Shown here in pieces: positions 16,743 through 24,399 of a DNA stretch of 64,000 nucleotides. Made by a program: the position numbers and the translations under genes. Where the stretch lies: the NCBI GenBank assembly GCA_902789245.1, contig CADAND010000002.1, positions 124,001 to 188,000 on the forward strand. The letters are read 5' to 3'. This stretch comes from an uncultured Bacteroidia bacterium (GTDB lineage: Bacteria; Bacteroidota; Bacteroidia; Bacteroidales; UBA932). Each line of letters starts with the position of its first letter. Position 1 is the first letter of the stretch. The notes beneath the pieces are model-generated. The model saw only the letters and a program-made list of their open reading frames with translations, was not told the origin of the DNA and made no database searches.

Positions 16743-17147
16743 TTAACGAGACTTCCTGATGCAGTAACAGGCAGCGGCGCTCTCGGCCAGGCCCAGTGCA
16801 AAGAAGATGTTGCTGAGGGCGACAAATCCCCAGATGAACCATTCCAGAACTATCCAGAGCATCAGAATGATGCCGCTGGCGAAGCAGGCCCAAAAGGCCA
16901 GCCGGTGGTTCTTGAAGAGCAGAATGGCGGAGAGCAGCTGCGGGAGACCGTTCACAGCCAGAAGGACACAGCCGGACGGGAAGAAATCCTTGAAGAAAAT
17001 GTCCGGCCATGGCATCCTGGCGCGAAGAAGATCCAGCATCGGCTCCCCTCCCCAGCTGATCCCGGAAGGGTCTGTCCACATCATGACGGCTCCGCCAATG
17101 GCGCCGATGGCGATGAACAGGGTCAGTATCTTGAGAAAGGTTTTCAT
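16743..17147 (-). CDS. small four-helix membrane protein
   Basis: 134 residues from the ATG at 17147. Four hydrophobic segments (about residues 4-24, 50-70, 75-95 and 100-125), no known family. Starts 9 bases after the phosphatase gene on the same strand and converges with the tocopherol-cyclase-like gene, leaving 14 bases between the stops. Probably co-transcribed with the phosphatase. Confidence 0.7.
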   Translation of the reverse strand: MKTFLKILTLFIAIGAIGGAVMMWTDPSGISWGGEPMLDLLRARMPWPDIFFKDFFPSGCVLLAVNGLPQLLSAILLFKNHRLAFWACFASGIILMLWIVLEWFIWGFVALSNIFFALGLAESAAACYCIRKSR

Positions 17148-17156
17148 GGTCATTTT

Positions 17157-18032
17157 TCAGTGCAGATACTTCTCCTTCATCTTTTCCTGCTCCGCGGCGG
17201 AGAAGCCCAGGGCCTTCTCCAGGTAGGCCGGAAGGGAGCCGTACTGCGAATCGATCAGGTCCAGCGTGTGCTCGAAGTTCTCCACGTTCACGCCGACCAT
17301 CGCGCGGATGAACGCCAGTTCCGGCTCGCCGCCGCCTCTCTCAACGATGGTGGCCGAGACGGTCTCGACGGTTTTTTCGTACGAGACATTGGACAGCGCG
17401 AAATCTTCCACGATGGTCTCGCGGCTGGCGCCCAACGCGGCCAGGACGAACGCCGATCCCCATCCGCAGCGGTCCTTGCCCTGGGAGCAGTGCCAGAGCG
17501 CGCCACCTTCGGCATCCAGGACGCCGTGGAGGAATTCGCCATAGCGGCGCTGGGACGTCGTATCGGACACGATGGCCGGATACATCTGGTTGGCCAGTTC
17601 CTGCGCCTGGGGCAGGAATGCATACGAGGCCAGCGCTTCCAGAAGGTTGGCGGACAGGACCGTGGTACTGTCCGCACGGCCGGAAGAAAATGCCGCCAGG
17701 AAGGTCTGCGGGAGGGTGGAAAGCCAGGTATTCCGGACGCCGTCCATTTCCCGGTCCGGTTTGCGGCTGCGCTCCTGCTCGAAGCGGAAATCGAAGACAT
17801 CGCTCAAGGCGAAACGCTCTTTCAGGACAGATACATCATGGTCAGATGCCGCCGAAAGTTCTCCGGAGCGGACCAGCCTCCCGGCGCGTATGGTCCGGCC
17901 GTCCTGCATCACCAGCCCGCCCAGTTCGCGGGCGTTCTCAATCCCGTCAAAGACGATGGTCCTGTCCTTGGGCGCGGTCGAACAGGCCGATAAAACAAGA
18001 AATGGAATCATGATTCGTGCTGGATTCTTCAT
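17157..18032 (-). CDS. lipoprotein tyrosine-protein phosphatase family protein
   Basis: 291 residues. The signal peptide ends in a lipobox (LSAC, C17), so the protein should be lipid-anchored on the periplasmic side or the surface. The active-site loop HCSQGKDR (H181-C182-x5-R188) is the CX5R of Y_phosphatase3-type dual-specificity/tyrosine phosphatases, and NARELGG near residue 33 matches that family's N-terminal motif. Possible substrates are phosphotyrosine, phosphoinositides or other phosphate esters outside the cytoplasm. A weak minus-strand -7 box (TATCTTTA, 18078-18085) precedes it, divergent from the next lipoprotein. Confidence 0.85.
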   Translation of the reverse strand: MKNPARIMIPFLVLSACSTAPKDRTIVFDGIENARELGGLVMQDGRTIRAGRLVRSGELSAASDHDVSVLKERFALSDVFDFRFEQERSRKPDREMDGVRNTWLSTLPQTFLAAFSSGRADSTTVLSANLLEALASYAFLPQAQELANQMYPAIVSDTTSQRRYGEFLHGVLDAEGGALWHCSQGKDRCGWGSAFVLAALGASRETIVEDFALSNVSYEKTVETVSATIVERGGGEPELAFIRAMVGVNVENFEHTLDLIDSQYGSLPAYLEKALGFSAAEQEKMKEKYLH

Positions 18033-18132
18033 ATTATCACAGACAGGTTATTAATTTTAGGATGTGTCATGCCGCCGTAAAGATACAAAGAATTCATTTT
18101 ATTCATCAAACGACTGTATCACTTATTTTTTA

Positions 18133-18140
18133 TAACTTTG
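18133..18140 (+). promoter_or_regulatory. -7 promoter element of the lipoprotein gene at 18185
   Basis: TAACTTTG matches TAnnTTTG and lies 44 bases before the start codon in an AT-rich gap. No clear TTG at -33. Confidence 0.55.
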
Positions 18141-18184
18141 CAGCCCCATTAGTATAATACAGTTATATATTAAACGTCTATCAT

Positions 18185-19075
18185 ATGAATTACAGAAGAA
18201 TTACTGCCATCTCTCTGGCCCTGGCAGTGCTTGTTTTCGCTGCCTGCGACAAGGAAGGCAGGAAACGTTATCCCAGTACGCTCCCCGATCAGAAGATCAC
18301 GAACATCTACGAGACCACTTCCTTCAAGACGGAAACGCTGAATCCCGTCACGAAAGAATGGACAGTCTTGGTAAAAAAGGACAACCCCCGCCACCTGGCG
18401 CACGAGTTCACCTGGGAAGGTGACCGTCTTGAAAGCATGAAGGACCACAATTATGACCGTTTCTACTCCTTCAACTATGATGAATACGGCCGTGTCTGCC
18501 GCATCATCTGCGACAGCGACTCGGATTTCAGCCGGACCCTGTCCTACGACGCCGAAGGACTGCTTGCCCGCTGCGAAGGAGCGATAAAGGATCACGACGG
18601 AGTGCTGGTTTCTACCCAGACCCTCATCTACACCTGGGAGGACGGCCTGTTGAAGCGCATCGAAGAAGAGTCCTGGAACCACTTCCCCGGCGAGGAGGAG
18701 ATCAGCAAGAAGATCACCCGCACCTACACCTGGCAGGACGGCAACGTCGTCAGCACCACCCGGACGACGCATGACGGGGACAAGACCGAAGAGTTTCAGT
18801 ACAACTACGAATACAGCACGGCCGTCAACCCGCTGCATGGCTTCGTTTACCTGGTCATCCCGGACAGAGGCATCATCTTCGACTATGAAGGGATTGACTG
18901 CCTGAGCAAGAACCTGCCCTCAAGCATCACCTCCTCTCCGGCAAGCGCCAGATACGAGTTCAGCTACACGCCGGGCACACCCCTCGCTTCTTTCGAGAAA
19001 CATATGATCGGAGATAGCAGCCCGGTGCTGCGCTTGATCACGGATTACTCCGTAGAATTGGAATACGCGCGGTAG
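18185..19075 (+). CDS. lipoprotein with YD-repeat-like beta strands
   Basis: 296 residues. Signal peptide with lipobox VFAAC (C21). The mature part contains repeated short units of the type HEFTWEGDRLESM, FNYDEYGRVCRI, LSYDAEGLLARC, YTWEDGLLKRIEE and YTWQDGNVVSTT, which resemble RHS/YD-repeat strands of Bacteroidales surface lipoproteins. Function unknown, probably outer-membrane associated. It stands alone between a divergent promoter region and a terminator. Confidence 0.75.
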   Translation: MNYRRITAISLALAVLVFAACDKEGRKRYPSTLPDQKITNIYETTSFKTETLNPVTKEWTVLVKKDNPRHLAHEFTWEGDRLESMKDHNYDRFYSFNYDEYGRVCRIICDSDSDFSRTLSYDAEGLLARCEGAIKDHDGVLVSTQTLIYTWEDGLLKRIEEESWNHFPGEEEISKKITRTYTWQDGNVVSTTRTTHDGDKTEEFQYNYEYSTAVNPLHGFVYLVIPDRGIIFDYEGIDCLSKNLPSSITSSPASARYEFSYTPGTPLASFEKHMIGDSSPVLRLITDYSVELEYAR

Positions 19076-19096
19076 GATCCGCTTCACGGAACCAAT

Positions 19097-19127
19097 AAAA
19101 CGTCCACGATGTGGGCGTTTTTTATTT
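19097..19127 (+). terminator. terminator after the YD-repeat lipoprotein
   Basis: AACGTCCAC/GTGGGCGTT stem (one G-T pair) with loop GAT, then a T-run. Confidence 0.85.
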
Positions 19128-19177
19128 TCCTACAGCCGTAAAAGGACGATGCACAGCCGGTTTTTTATAAAAAATAC

Positions 19178-19185
19178 TATATTTG
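19178..19185 (+). promoter_or_regulatory. -7 promoter element
   Basis: TATATTTG, a perfect TAnnTTTG, 42 bases before the ATG at 19228. No TTG at the expected -33 distance. Confidence 0.6.
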
Positions 19186-19227
19186 CATTAGTAGACCACT
19201 GAACAACCACTTATTAACACTAGGATT

Positions 19228-20013
19228 ATGAGAGTAAAAGCCCTATTCATCGCGGCCCTTCTGGCCGTGTTCTTCTTTACCGGCTGCGACATCGAACATG
19301 TCTCCATGTCAGCACAACTCCAAGGCAAATGGGTGTTGGTACAGGCTAACAATCAGGACGTTCCGACCGACGGTGGGTACGTCATCACCTTCACTTCTTC
19401 CACAAAGGCCTACGTCAGCATGCTGTTGGATTCTATGGAGGACACCGGGGAATGGGCCCAAAAAGTGCCGGTTGATATCCAAATCAACGGAGAAAACGTC
19501 ACGTTAAACGGTCGCTTGAATGACGAAATATCATATAACGTCGTGATGCGCATCCGGTCCCTCTATGACGACATGATGATCTGTGATTGCAAAGTCACGC
19601 AATTCATTGGCTTGGACACGCTGTATGAAGAGTATTCCGGCGTATTCCTCCGGGACGACGTTGACTACAGCCAGGCCATCATCGGCACCTGGGAAGGCGA
19701 CGAACTGCGTGATGACGATTCCGGACTGCCGGACGGCAAGAGATGCCGTTTCGAATTCCTGCAGGATGGTACCTACAATTATTATCGTCAGAACGCTGAC
19801 GGCTCCTGGGAGAAGTCAGCCGACGCATACAGCTACTATTTCAGCGACGGCGACGTGCTCTTTATGCGCTGGAGGAATCTCGGCTTCGGCACAAAATCCA
19901 ACAGCATCTCCTGGGAGTTTGAAATCAGGAAAGACATGATGCGCTGGAAAGCCCTTCGCATGCGCGAAGACGGCAGTACCTATTCTATCGCTTCGGACTT
20001 CAAGAAAATCTAA
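19228..20013 (+). CDS. lipoprotein with two lipocalin-like domains
   Basis: 261 residues. Signal peptide and lipobox FFTGC (C20). Two successive domains begin with LQGKWVLVQANN (about residue 31) and IIGTWEGDELRDDD (about residue 151), the G-x-W pattern of short lipocalin-like domains common in Bacteroidales lipoproteins. Role unknown. Followed after 31 bases by the RsbU-type phosphatase gene, so possibly co-transcribed and acting as its extracytoplasmic partner; that is inference from spacing. Confidence 0.7.
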   Translation: MRVKALFIAALLAVFFFTGCDIEHVSMSAQLQGKWVLVQANNQDVPTDGGYVITFTSSTKAYVSMLLDSMEDTGEWAQKVPVDIQINGENVTLNGRLNDEISYNVVMRIRSLYDDMMICDCKVTQFIGLDTLYEEYSGVFLRDDVDYSQAIIGTWEGDELRDDDSGLPDGKRCRFEFLQDGTYNYYRQNADGSWEKSADAYSYYFSDGDVLFMRWRNLGFGTKSNSISWEFEIRKDMMRWKALRMREDGSTYSIASDFKKI

Positions 20014-20044
20014 ATAATACCAACTAACCCCAAAACCCTGTCAA

Positions 20045-21166
20045 GTGAACAACAGATCCTTTTCTAGCCGCCTGAGCTGGAGGATTATCGGTATCGTTTC
20101 CGTTATCTTCTTCGCCTCATACGTCGTCATCGGGCTTGTGTCCCAATATGTCATCACCAACGAGAGTGCCCGCAAGGCCCCGCTGATGCTGGTCCTGAGC
20201 CTGCTGATCGTGGGCGTCGTGGGCTTGGTCATCGTGTATTTCGTGTGCCGGAAGGAAATCCGGCGGATGACACGTCCGATCACGGAACTCTCCGTGTCGG
20301 CCATGAACATGGGCATGGGCAACTTCAAGGCCTCCCTGCCGGACATTTCCAGCAAGGACGAAATGCGGCGTCTGCGGGACAGTTTCGTCTATCTGCAGAA
20401 CTCCATCACGGACTACATCGTCCAGATGAAAGCCACCAGGAGCGACAACGAGCGCATGGAGTCGGAACTGAACGTGGCGCGCACCATCCAGATGGGTATG
20501 CTGAGCACCGATTTCCCGCCGCAGCTCCACGCGCTGCTCAAGCCGGCCAAGGAGGTGGGCGGCGACCTCTACGATTTTATCCGGAAGGAGGACGTGCTCT
20601 ATTTCGCCGTCGGCGACGTCAGCGGAAAGGGCGTCCCGGCCTCGCTGGTGATGTCGATTACCCGAGCCATGCTCCACTTCGTGGCCACCCTGGACCTGCC
20701 GCTGAACGAATCGGTGAGCCGCATCAACAACAGCGTCGCGGACACGAACAGCAACGACATGTTCGTCACCCTCTTCATCGGTCGAATCAACTTGAATACC
20801 AGGCATATGGACTACTGCAACGCCGGCCACAACCCGCCGGTCATCGTGACGCCCGGCACGGAGCCGCGGTTCCTCGAGGTCAAGAGCAACCTGGCGGCCG
20901 GCCTGATGGAGAATTTCCCCTACGAATCCGAATCCATCGAGCTCGAGCCGGGCACGCGTCTGGTGGCCTACACCGACGGCGTCACGGAAGCCGAGAACAA
21001 CGCCTTCGCCCTGTACGGGGAAGAGCGGCTGCTGGAGGCCGTGAAGCAGAACGAATCCGACGGGGATGAGAAGACCGTCGTGGAAAACATTTACCGGTCC
21101 GTCAAAGGCTTCACCGGGAGCCACCCGCAGAGCGATGACATCACGATCATGAGTGTGAAAATATGA
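20045..21166 (+). CDS. membrane-anchored HAMP-SpoIIE (RsbU-type) serine phosphatase
   Basis: 373 residues from a GTG start. Two transmembrane helices (about 12-35 and 45-68) with only about ten residues outside, a HAMP-like linker, a short coiled coil, then a SpoIIE/PP2C domain from residue 150: EVGGDLYDF, VGDVSGKGVPASLVM, YCNAGHNPP, YTDGVTEAEN and QSDDIT carry the metal-binding Asp/Gly residues. It should dephosphorylate a phosphoserine on an anti-sigma-antagonist-like protein, but no such partner lies next door. Overlaps the lipid kinase gene (ATGA), which points to joint membrane signalling. Confidence 0.85.
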   Translation: MNNRSFSSRLSWRIIGIVSVIFFASYVVIGLVSQYVITNESARKAPLMLVLSLLIVGVVGLVIVYFVCRKEIRRMTRPITELSVSAMNMGMGNFKASLPDISSKDEMRRLRDSFVYLQNSITDYIVQMKATRSDNERMESELNVARTIQMGMLSTDFPPQLHALLKPAKEVGGDLYDFIRKEDVLYFAVGDVSGKGVPASLVMSITRAMLHFVATLDLPLNESVSRINNSVADTNSNDMFVTLFIGRINLNTRHMDYCNAGHNPPVIVTPGTEPRFLEVKSNLAAGLMENFPYESESIELEPGTRLVAYTDGVTEAENNAFALYGEERLLEAVKQNESDGDEKTVVENIYRSVKGFTGSHPQSDDITIMSVKI

Positions 21167-22095
21167 AGTACATCTATATCATCAACGGCCGCGCCGACAA
21201 AGCGCAGCAATATCAGGATTTATACCTCCAACTGAAGGAAAACCCGCATCCGCACGAGGTGTATACCACCCTGGGCGAAGGCGATGCCACGCGCTACGTG
21301 CGCCTTTACTGTGACCTGCATCCGGAAGAGGAGGTCTGCTTCGTAGCCTGCGGCGGCAACGGCATCATCAACGGCGTGGCTTCCGGGCTGGTCGGATATG
21401 CCTGTTCCAGCGACCAGGCAGCCAGGCTGTGCGCCAACAAGACCATCGCCATCCTTTACTTCGGCGGCGCCACGCAGGATTTCATCATCAATTTCCCGGG
21501 CTACGATTTCCACAGCGTGAAGGCAATGCTGGCCGGCACCGTAAAACCTATAGACGTCATTCAGGTAAACGACAGCTACTGCCTGAATGTCTGCAATATC
21601 GGATTCAACTCCAAGGTAGCCTCCCGGGCCAACGAACTGGTGGCCCAGGGGAAATCCGCCCACCAGGCTTACACGCGGGGCGTGATCAATGCCATCCTCA
21701 CCAGCCGCTACAACCGTATCAAGGTGACGGTGGACGGCGAGCGCATCGCCCGCGGCCCGATGGTGCTCTGCACCTTCGCCAACGGGCATCGGGTGGGCGG
21801 AGAGTTCAACTGTGCGCCGACGGCGAAAGTGGACGACGGCCTGATTGATGTGTGTTACTTCCGGGCCATGAGCCTGCTGCGGCTCCTCCTGCTGATCCCC
21901 CACTACCGCAAGGGCGACCACATCGGCTGCAAGGCGGCCGGGAAAAGGGTCCTCTTCCGGCAGGGCCGCGAGGTGACGATCAGCAGCAAAGACCTGATTG
22001 ACATCTACCTCGACGGCGAGCAGCTCCCGGGATCCCAGTTCCATCTGAAGATCCTGCCGGGTGCGCTGCCCCTCCGTCTGCCCAAAAAAGACTAA
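21163..22095 (+). CDS. diacylglycerol/lipid kinase family (DagK-like) protein
   Basis: 310 residues with the DAGK catalytic fold. The nucleotide-binding loop, usually GGDGT(I/L)NE, reads GGNGIINGV (64-72): the conserved Asp is Asn and the Thr is Ile, so activity may be altered or lost. Other segments (GFNSKVASRAN, FANGHRVGGEF, KVDDGLIDVC, IYLDGEQLPG) match the family well. Cytoplasmic, membrane-peripheral. Coupled to the RsbU-type phosphatase by a 4-base overlap and ended by the terminator at 22223. Confidence 0.8.
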   Translation: MKYIYIINGRADKAQQYQDLYLQLKENPHPHEVYTTLGEGDATRYVRLYCDLHPEEEVCFVACGGNGIINGVASGLVGYACSSDQAARLCANKTIAILYFGGATQDFIINFPGYDFHSVKAMLAGTVKPIDVIQVNDSYCLNVCNIGFNSKVASRANELVAQGKSAHQAYTRGVINAILTSRYNRIKVTVDGERIARGPMVLCTFANGHRVGGEFNCAPTAKVDDGLIDVCYFRAMSLLRLLLLIPHYRKGDHIGCKAAGKRVLFRQGREVTISSKDLIDIYLDGEQLPGSQFHLKILPGALPLRLPKKD

Positions 22096-22157
22096 AATAA
22101 CGGGCAGAAATACTAATAACTTGGAACTGACGTTACGGCATACGCCATGTTCGTCCA

Positions 22158-22177
22158 GGAGAGCGGCCTTGCTCTCC
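22158..22177. other. perfect intergenic hairpin
   Basis: GGAGAGC/GCTCTCC stem of 7 pairs with loop GGCCTT in the gap after the DagK-like gene. No T-run follows, so it is not a simple terminator. The rest of 22096-22220 shows nothing recognisable. Confidence 0.45.
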
Positions 22178-22220
22178 CTACCCGCTGCGTAGCAGTGAAA
22201 TAGCTATCGAAAAAGCGATA

Positions 22221-22595
22221 TCAAAAGGCTCCCCACACGGAGCCTTTTTTGTTTCTGAAGAGCACCAGGGCCAGGGCGATGGCGATCAGGGCCGTGGGTA
22301 GCAGGAAGTACTCCCGGTAGTCCTGCAGGAAGAGGCGCAGACTGTCCAGGATCCCCTGCCCCACGGATTCGGGCTTGACCGGGAAGAAGAAGGCGATGGC
22401 GCTCACGGCCACGCCAGCGAGAAGCCCCGTGCACAGCGCGATGATCAGGGACCGGCGGCCATGGCGGCGCTGGCGGTCCACTTCGCCCTTGATGCCCGAC
22501 ACGGCATCCATGCGGCGCTGCGCCTCCAGCAGGAAGGTCGGATCGTCCTTCACCACGGGCTTGTGGTCTTTGAGATATTGTTCAAGATCGCTCAT
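22221..22595 (-). CDS. membrane protein, probable anti-sigma-like partner of the ECF sigma factor
   Basis: 124 residues from the ATG at 22595, which overlaps the sigma factor stop (ATGA). A cytoplasmic N-terminal half (SDLEQYLKDH...GEVDRQRRHGRR) precedes two hydrophobic helices (about 49-69 and 95-113). No known anti-sigma motif is evident; the assignment rests on coupling to the sigma gene. The last codons (GSVWGAF) are written by the stem of the converging terminator. Confidence 0.65.
   Translation of the reverse strand: MSDLEQYLKDHKPVVKDDPTFLLEAQRRMDAVSGIKGEVDRQRRHGRRSLIIALCTGLLAGVAVSAIAFFFPVKPESVGQGILDSLRLFLQDYREYFLLPTALIAIALALVLFRNKKGSVWGAF
22223..22254 (+). terminator. terminator of the RsbU-DagK operon, embedded in the converging gene
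   Basis: AAAAGGCTCC/GGAGCCTTTT stem with 6-nt loop and six T on the plus strand. The same bases encode the last residues of the minus-strand membrane protein. Four T on the other strand allow it to work in both directions. Confidence 0.8.
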
Positions 22596-23077
22596 AATCG
22601 GATATACTGTTTGAGGTGTCCCCTTCCTGATGATAAATGATATTTGACGGTACCGGCCGGCATGTCCAGGATGGCCGATATCTCTTTGATGCTCTTGTCC
22701 TCGAAGTAGAAGAGGACGATGGCGACCTTCTCTTTCTCCGGGATGCGCTCCAGCGCCTGGTACAGCTGCTGGTAGCGGAAGCGGCTGTCGGAGGCGTCGC
22801 CGGACGCGACGGCGAGCGCTTCCCGGCTCTCCAGCGCGGCGTGCTCGCGCCCGGGTTTGCGGCAATGGTCGATGTAGCAGTTGTAGGCGATGCGGAAGAG
22901 CCAGGTGCTGAATTTGCTCAGTCCGAGGAAGTTGCCGGAGGCTACGTAGGCGCGCACCAGCGCATCCTGCGCGATGTCGTCCGCCAGGGCGCCGTCGCCG
23001 CAGCAAAGCCCAAGCAGGAACCGCCGTAGGGGCTCCTGCTCAGCTCTGACGAGGTCGATGAACCGCTCCCGGGTCAT
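22592..23077 (-). CDS. ECF-type RNA polymerase sigma factor
   Basis: 161 residues. Region 2 contains DDIAQDALVRAYVAS and FSTWLFRIAYNCYIDHCRK; region 4 contains IPEKEKVAIVLFYFEDKSIKEISAILD followed by the HTH recognition helix segment AGTVKYHLSSGRGHLK. It redirects RNA polymerase to a small regulon. It lies between two membrane protein genes, starting 4 bases after the upstream gene ends and overlapping the downstream one, an arrangement typical of Bacteroidales ECF operons. Confidence 0.92.
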   Translation of the reverse strand: MTRERFIDLVRAEQEPLRRFLLGLCCGDGALADDIAQDALVRAYVASGNFLGLSKFSTWLFRIAYNCYIDHCRKPGREHAALESREALAVASGDASDSRFRYQQLYQALERIPEKEKVAIVLFYFEDKSIKEISAILDMPAGTVKYHLSSGRGHLKQYIRL

Positions 23078-23081
23078 GAAC

Positions 23082-23522
23082 TTACTTCTTCAGGGCTTCT
23101 TCTTCAGCTTTGATCTCGTCCGCAAGGAGGCTCTTGCTGGCGAAGTAGGAGACCAGCAGGCCGATGCCGACCGCCAGCATCACGCCACCGGCTACGGGCA
23201 GCCAGCTGCCGAACATGATATGGGCGCCGGGCACGAAGCGGTCGATGCAGTACAATGCCAGGAAGGCGACGCCCATCAGCGTGACCACGCAGCCGCCGGT
23301 CAGCTTCTCGACAAGCTCCTGCTTGAGGGTCTTGGGGGCCTTCGGCGCAGGCTCTGTGGACTTGAACATTTCCGGATCGATCTGGGCGCCGTTCTCGATG
23401 GCCTTGATCATGACCTCGGTCTTGCGGTTGATCTCGTTCTGCTTGGTGCGGCCGACGATAAAGACCACGGCGACGGGAAGGATGACGCACACGAAGATAG
23501 GGACAATGATTTCAGTTAACAT
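23082..23522 (-). CDS. DUF6249-like membrane protein
   Basis: 146 residues. N-terminal helix (about 4-24), cytoplasmic linker with KQNEINRKTEVMIKAIENG, then two helices (about 79-98 and 107-127) and a charged tail. Resembles the DUF6249-type proteins that precede ECF sigma factors in Bacteroidales. First gene of the sigma operon. Its leader (23523-23620) holds two hairpins. Confidence 0.7.
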   Translation of the reverse strand: MLTEIIVPIFVCVILPVAVVFIVGRTKQNEINRKTEVMIKAIENGAQIDPEMFKSTEPAPKAPKTLKQELVEKLTGGCVVTLMGVAFLALYCIDRFVPGAHIMFGSWLPVAGGVMLAVGIGLLVSYFASKSLLADEIKAEEEALKK

Positions 23523-23544
23523 GGCAGGGTATAGTTTAATTGTT

Positions 23545-23614
23545 TAACAGTTGAATTTTCCACTTTTCCGAGGTGGTTTCAACTGTTAGACGGACCAACC
23601 CGGCGAAAGGTTGG
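23545..23614 (-). promoter_or_regulatory. structured leader with two hairpins before the sigma operon
   Basis: TAACAGTTGAA (23545-23555) pairs perfectly with TTCAACTGTTA (23578-23588), 11 bp, and an inner CCAC/GTGG pairing sits in the loop. A second stem, CCAACC/GGTTGG, spans 23595-23614. Neither has a T-run, so they look like operators or leader RNA structures and not terminators. Confidence 0.5.
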
Positions 23615-23633
23615 CAAAAAGTGTAAAAATTAA

Positions 23634-24281
23634 TTAGAAGCTGAAGCGCCGGCCGTCGAATTGCAGGGTTTTTTGCTTCTTGGAGCCGTTGTCGTACCAG
23701 TAGGTGACCGTGATGTTCTTGCCGGAGCGCGGCAGGTCGTAGGTGACCCAGGCGCCGTCCTCGGTGCTGTATTCCACATCAAAGCCGAGATCGTCGGCAT
23801 AGGTCATCGTCTTGGCGGCGTTGTCGTAGCGGTAGAAGGTCAGGCCGTCGAACTGACCGGTGCTGTATTTGTCGCCGTCGAAGTAATAGACGCCGCAGGC
23901 AAAGAGTTTGTGCTTACCGTCGGACTCGTTCCAGTAGCACATCTCGACGCGCAGGCGGTTGCTGCTGTCGGGATCCTTCCATTCATAGAGGACGAAACCG
24001 TTGCGCTGGTCGATGGAGAGGGTCACGCCCGGCTCCTGCGCCTTGTTGGCGCGCTGCTTTTCCATCGCGTTCTTGACGGCGCCGATCGATTCGTTGTAGA
24101 ACCCCTCGCCTTCTTCCTCATCCTCGTCCTCTGCCGGAGCGAGTTCATAGTTCACATACGCCCACGCGAAGTCGCTGATGTTGGGCTTTTCGCCCTGGAA
24201 GTTCACGGAAATGGTTTCCTGAGCCGAGAGGCCCAGCACGGAGAAAACCAGAAGGCTTGGCAGCAATAATACTTTTTTCAT
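23634..24281 (-). CDS. secreted protein of unknown function
   Basis: 215 residues with a classical signal peptide (MKKVLLLPSLLVFSVLGLSA) and cleavage near residue 20. The mature protein has an acidic patch (EDEDEEEGEG) and beta-rich repeats such as YYFDGDKYSTGQFDG and LQFDGRRF. No family recognised. Own promoter with a perfect -7 box at 24323-24330. It may continue into the sigma operon 110 bases downstream. Confidence 0.7.
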   Translation of the reverse strand: MKKVLLLPSLLVFSVLGLSAQETISVNFQGEKPNISDFAWAYVNYELAPAEDEDEEEGEGFYNESIGAVKNAMEKQRANKAQEPGVTLSIDQRNGFVLYEWKDPDSSNRLRVEMCYWNESDGKHKLFACGVYYFDGDKYSTGQFDGLTFYRYDNAAKTMTYADDLGFDVEYSTEDGAWVTYDLPRSGKNITVTYWYDNGSKKQKTLQFDGRRFSF

Positions 24282-24322
24282 AAGGTAAACTACTTGTTAT
24301 TAAAAATGCGTTGTACTGTCTG

Positions 24323-24330
24323 CAAATATA
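24323..24330 (-). promoter_or_regulatory. -7 promoter element of the secreted protein gene
   Basis: TATATTTG on the minus strand, 41 bases before the start codon. Shares the intergenic region with the ABC importer promoter. Confidence 0.6.
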
Positions 24331-24364
24331 GCAATTAATCTATCTGATTTGCGTAAAAAATAAT

Positions 24365-24372
24365 TAGATTTG
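24365..24372 (+). promoter_or_regulatory. -7 promoter element of the ABC importer operon
   Basis: TAGATTTG matches TAnnTTTG, 27 bases before the ATG at 24400. It overlaps an in-frame TTG at 24370, which argues against that upstream start. Confidence 0.55.
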
Positions 24373-24399
24373 CATACTGACCACACAGAATCATCCAGC

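Noticed and set aside
18060..18090. Fourth copy of the 27-nt element starting GTCATGCCGCC
   Set aside because: Only the GTCAT start matches; there is no paired arm and no ATCTC end.
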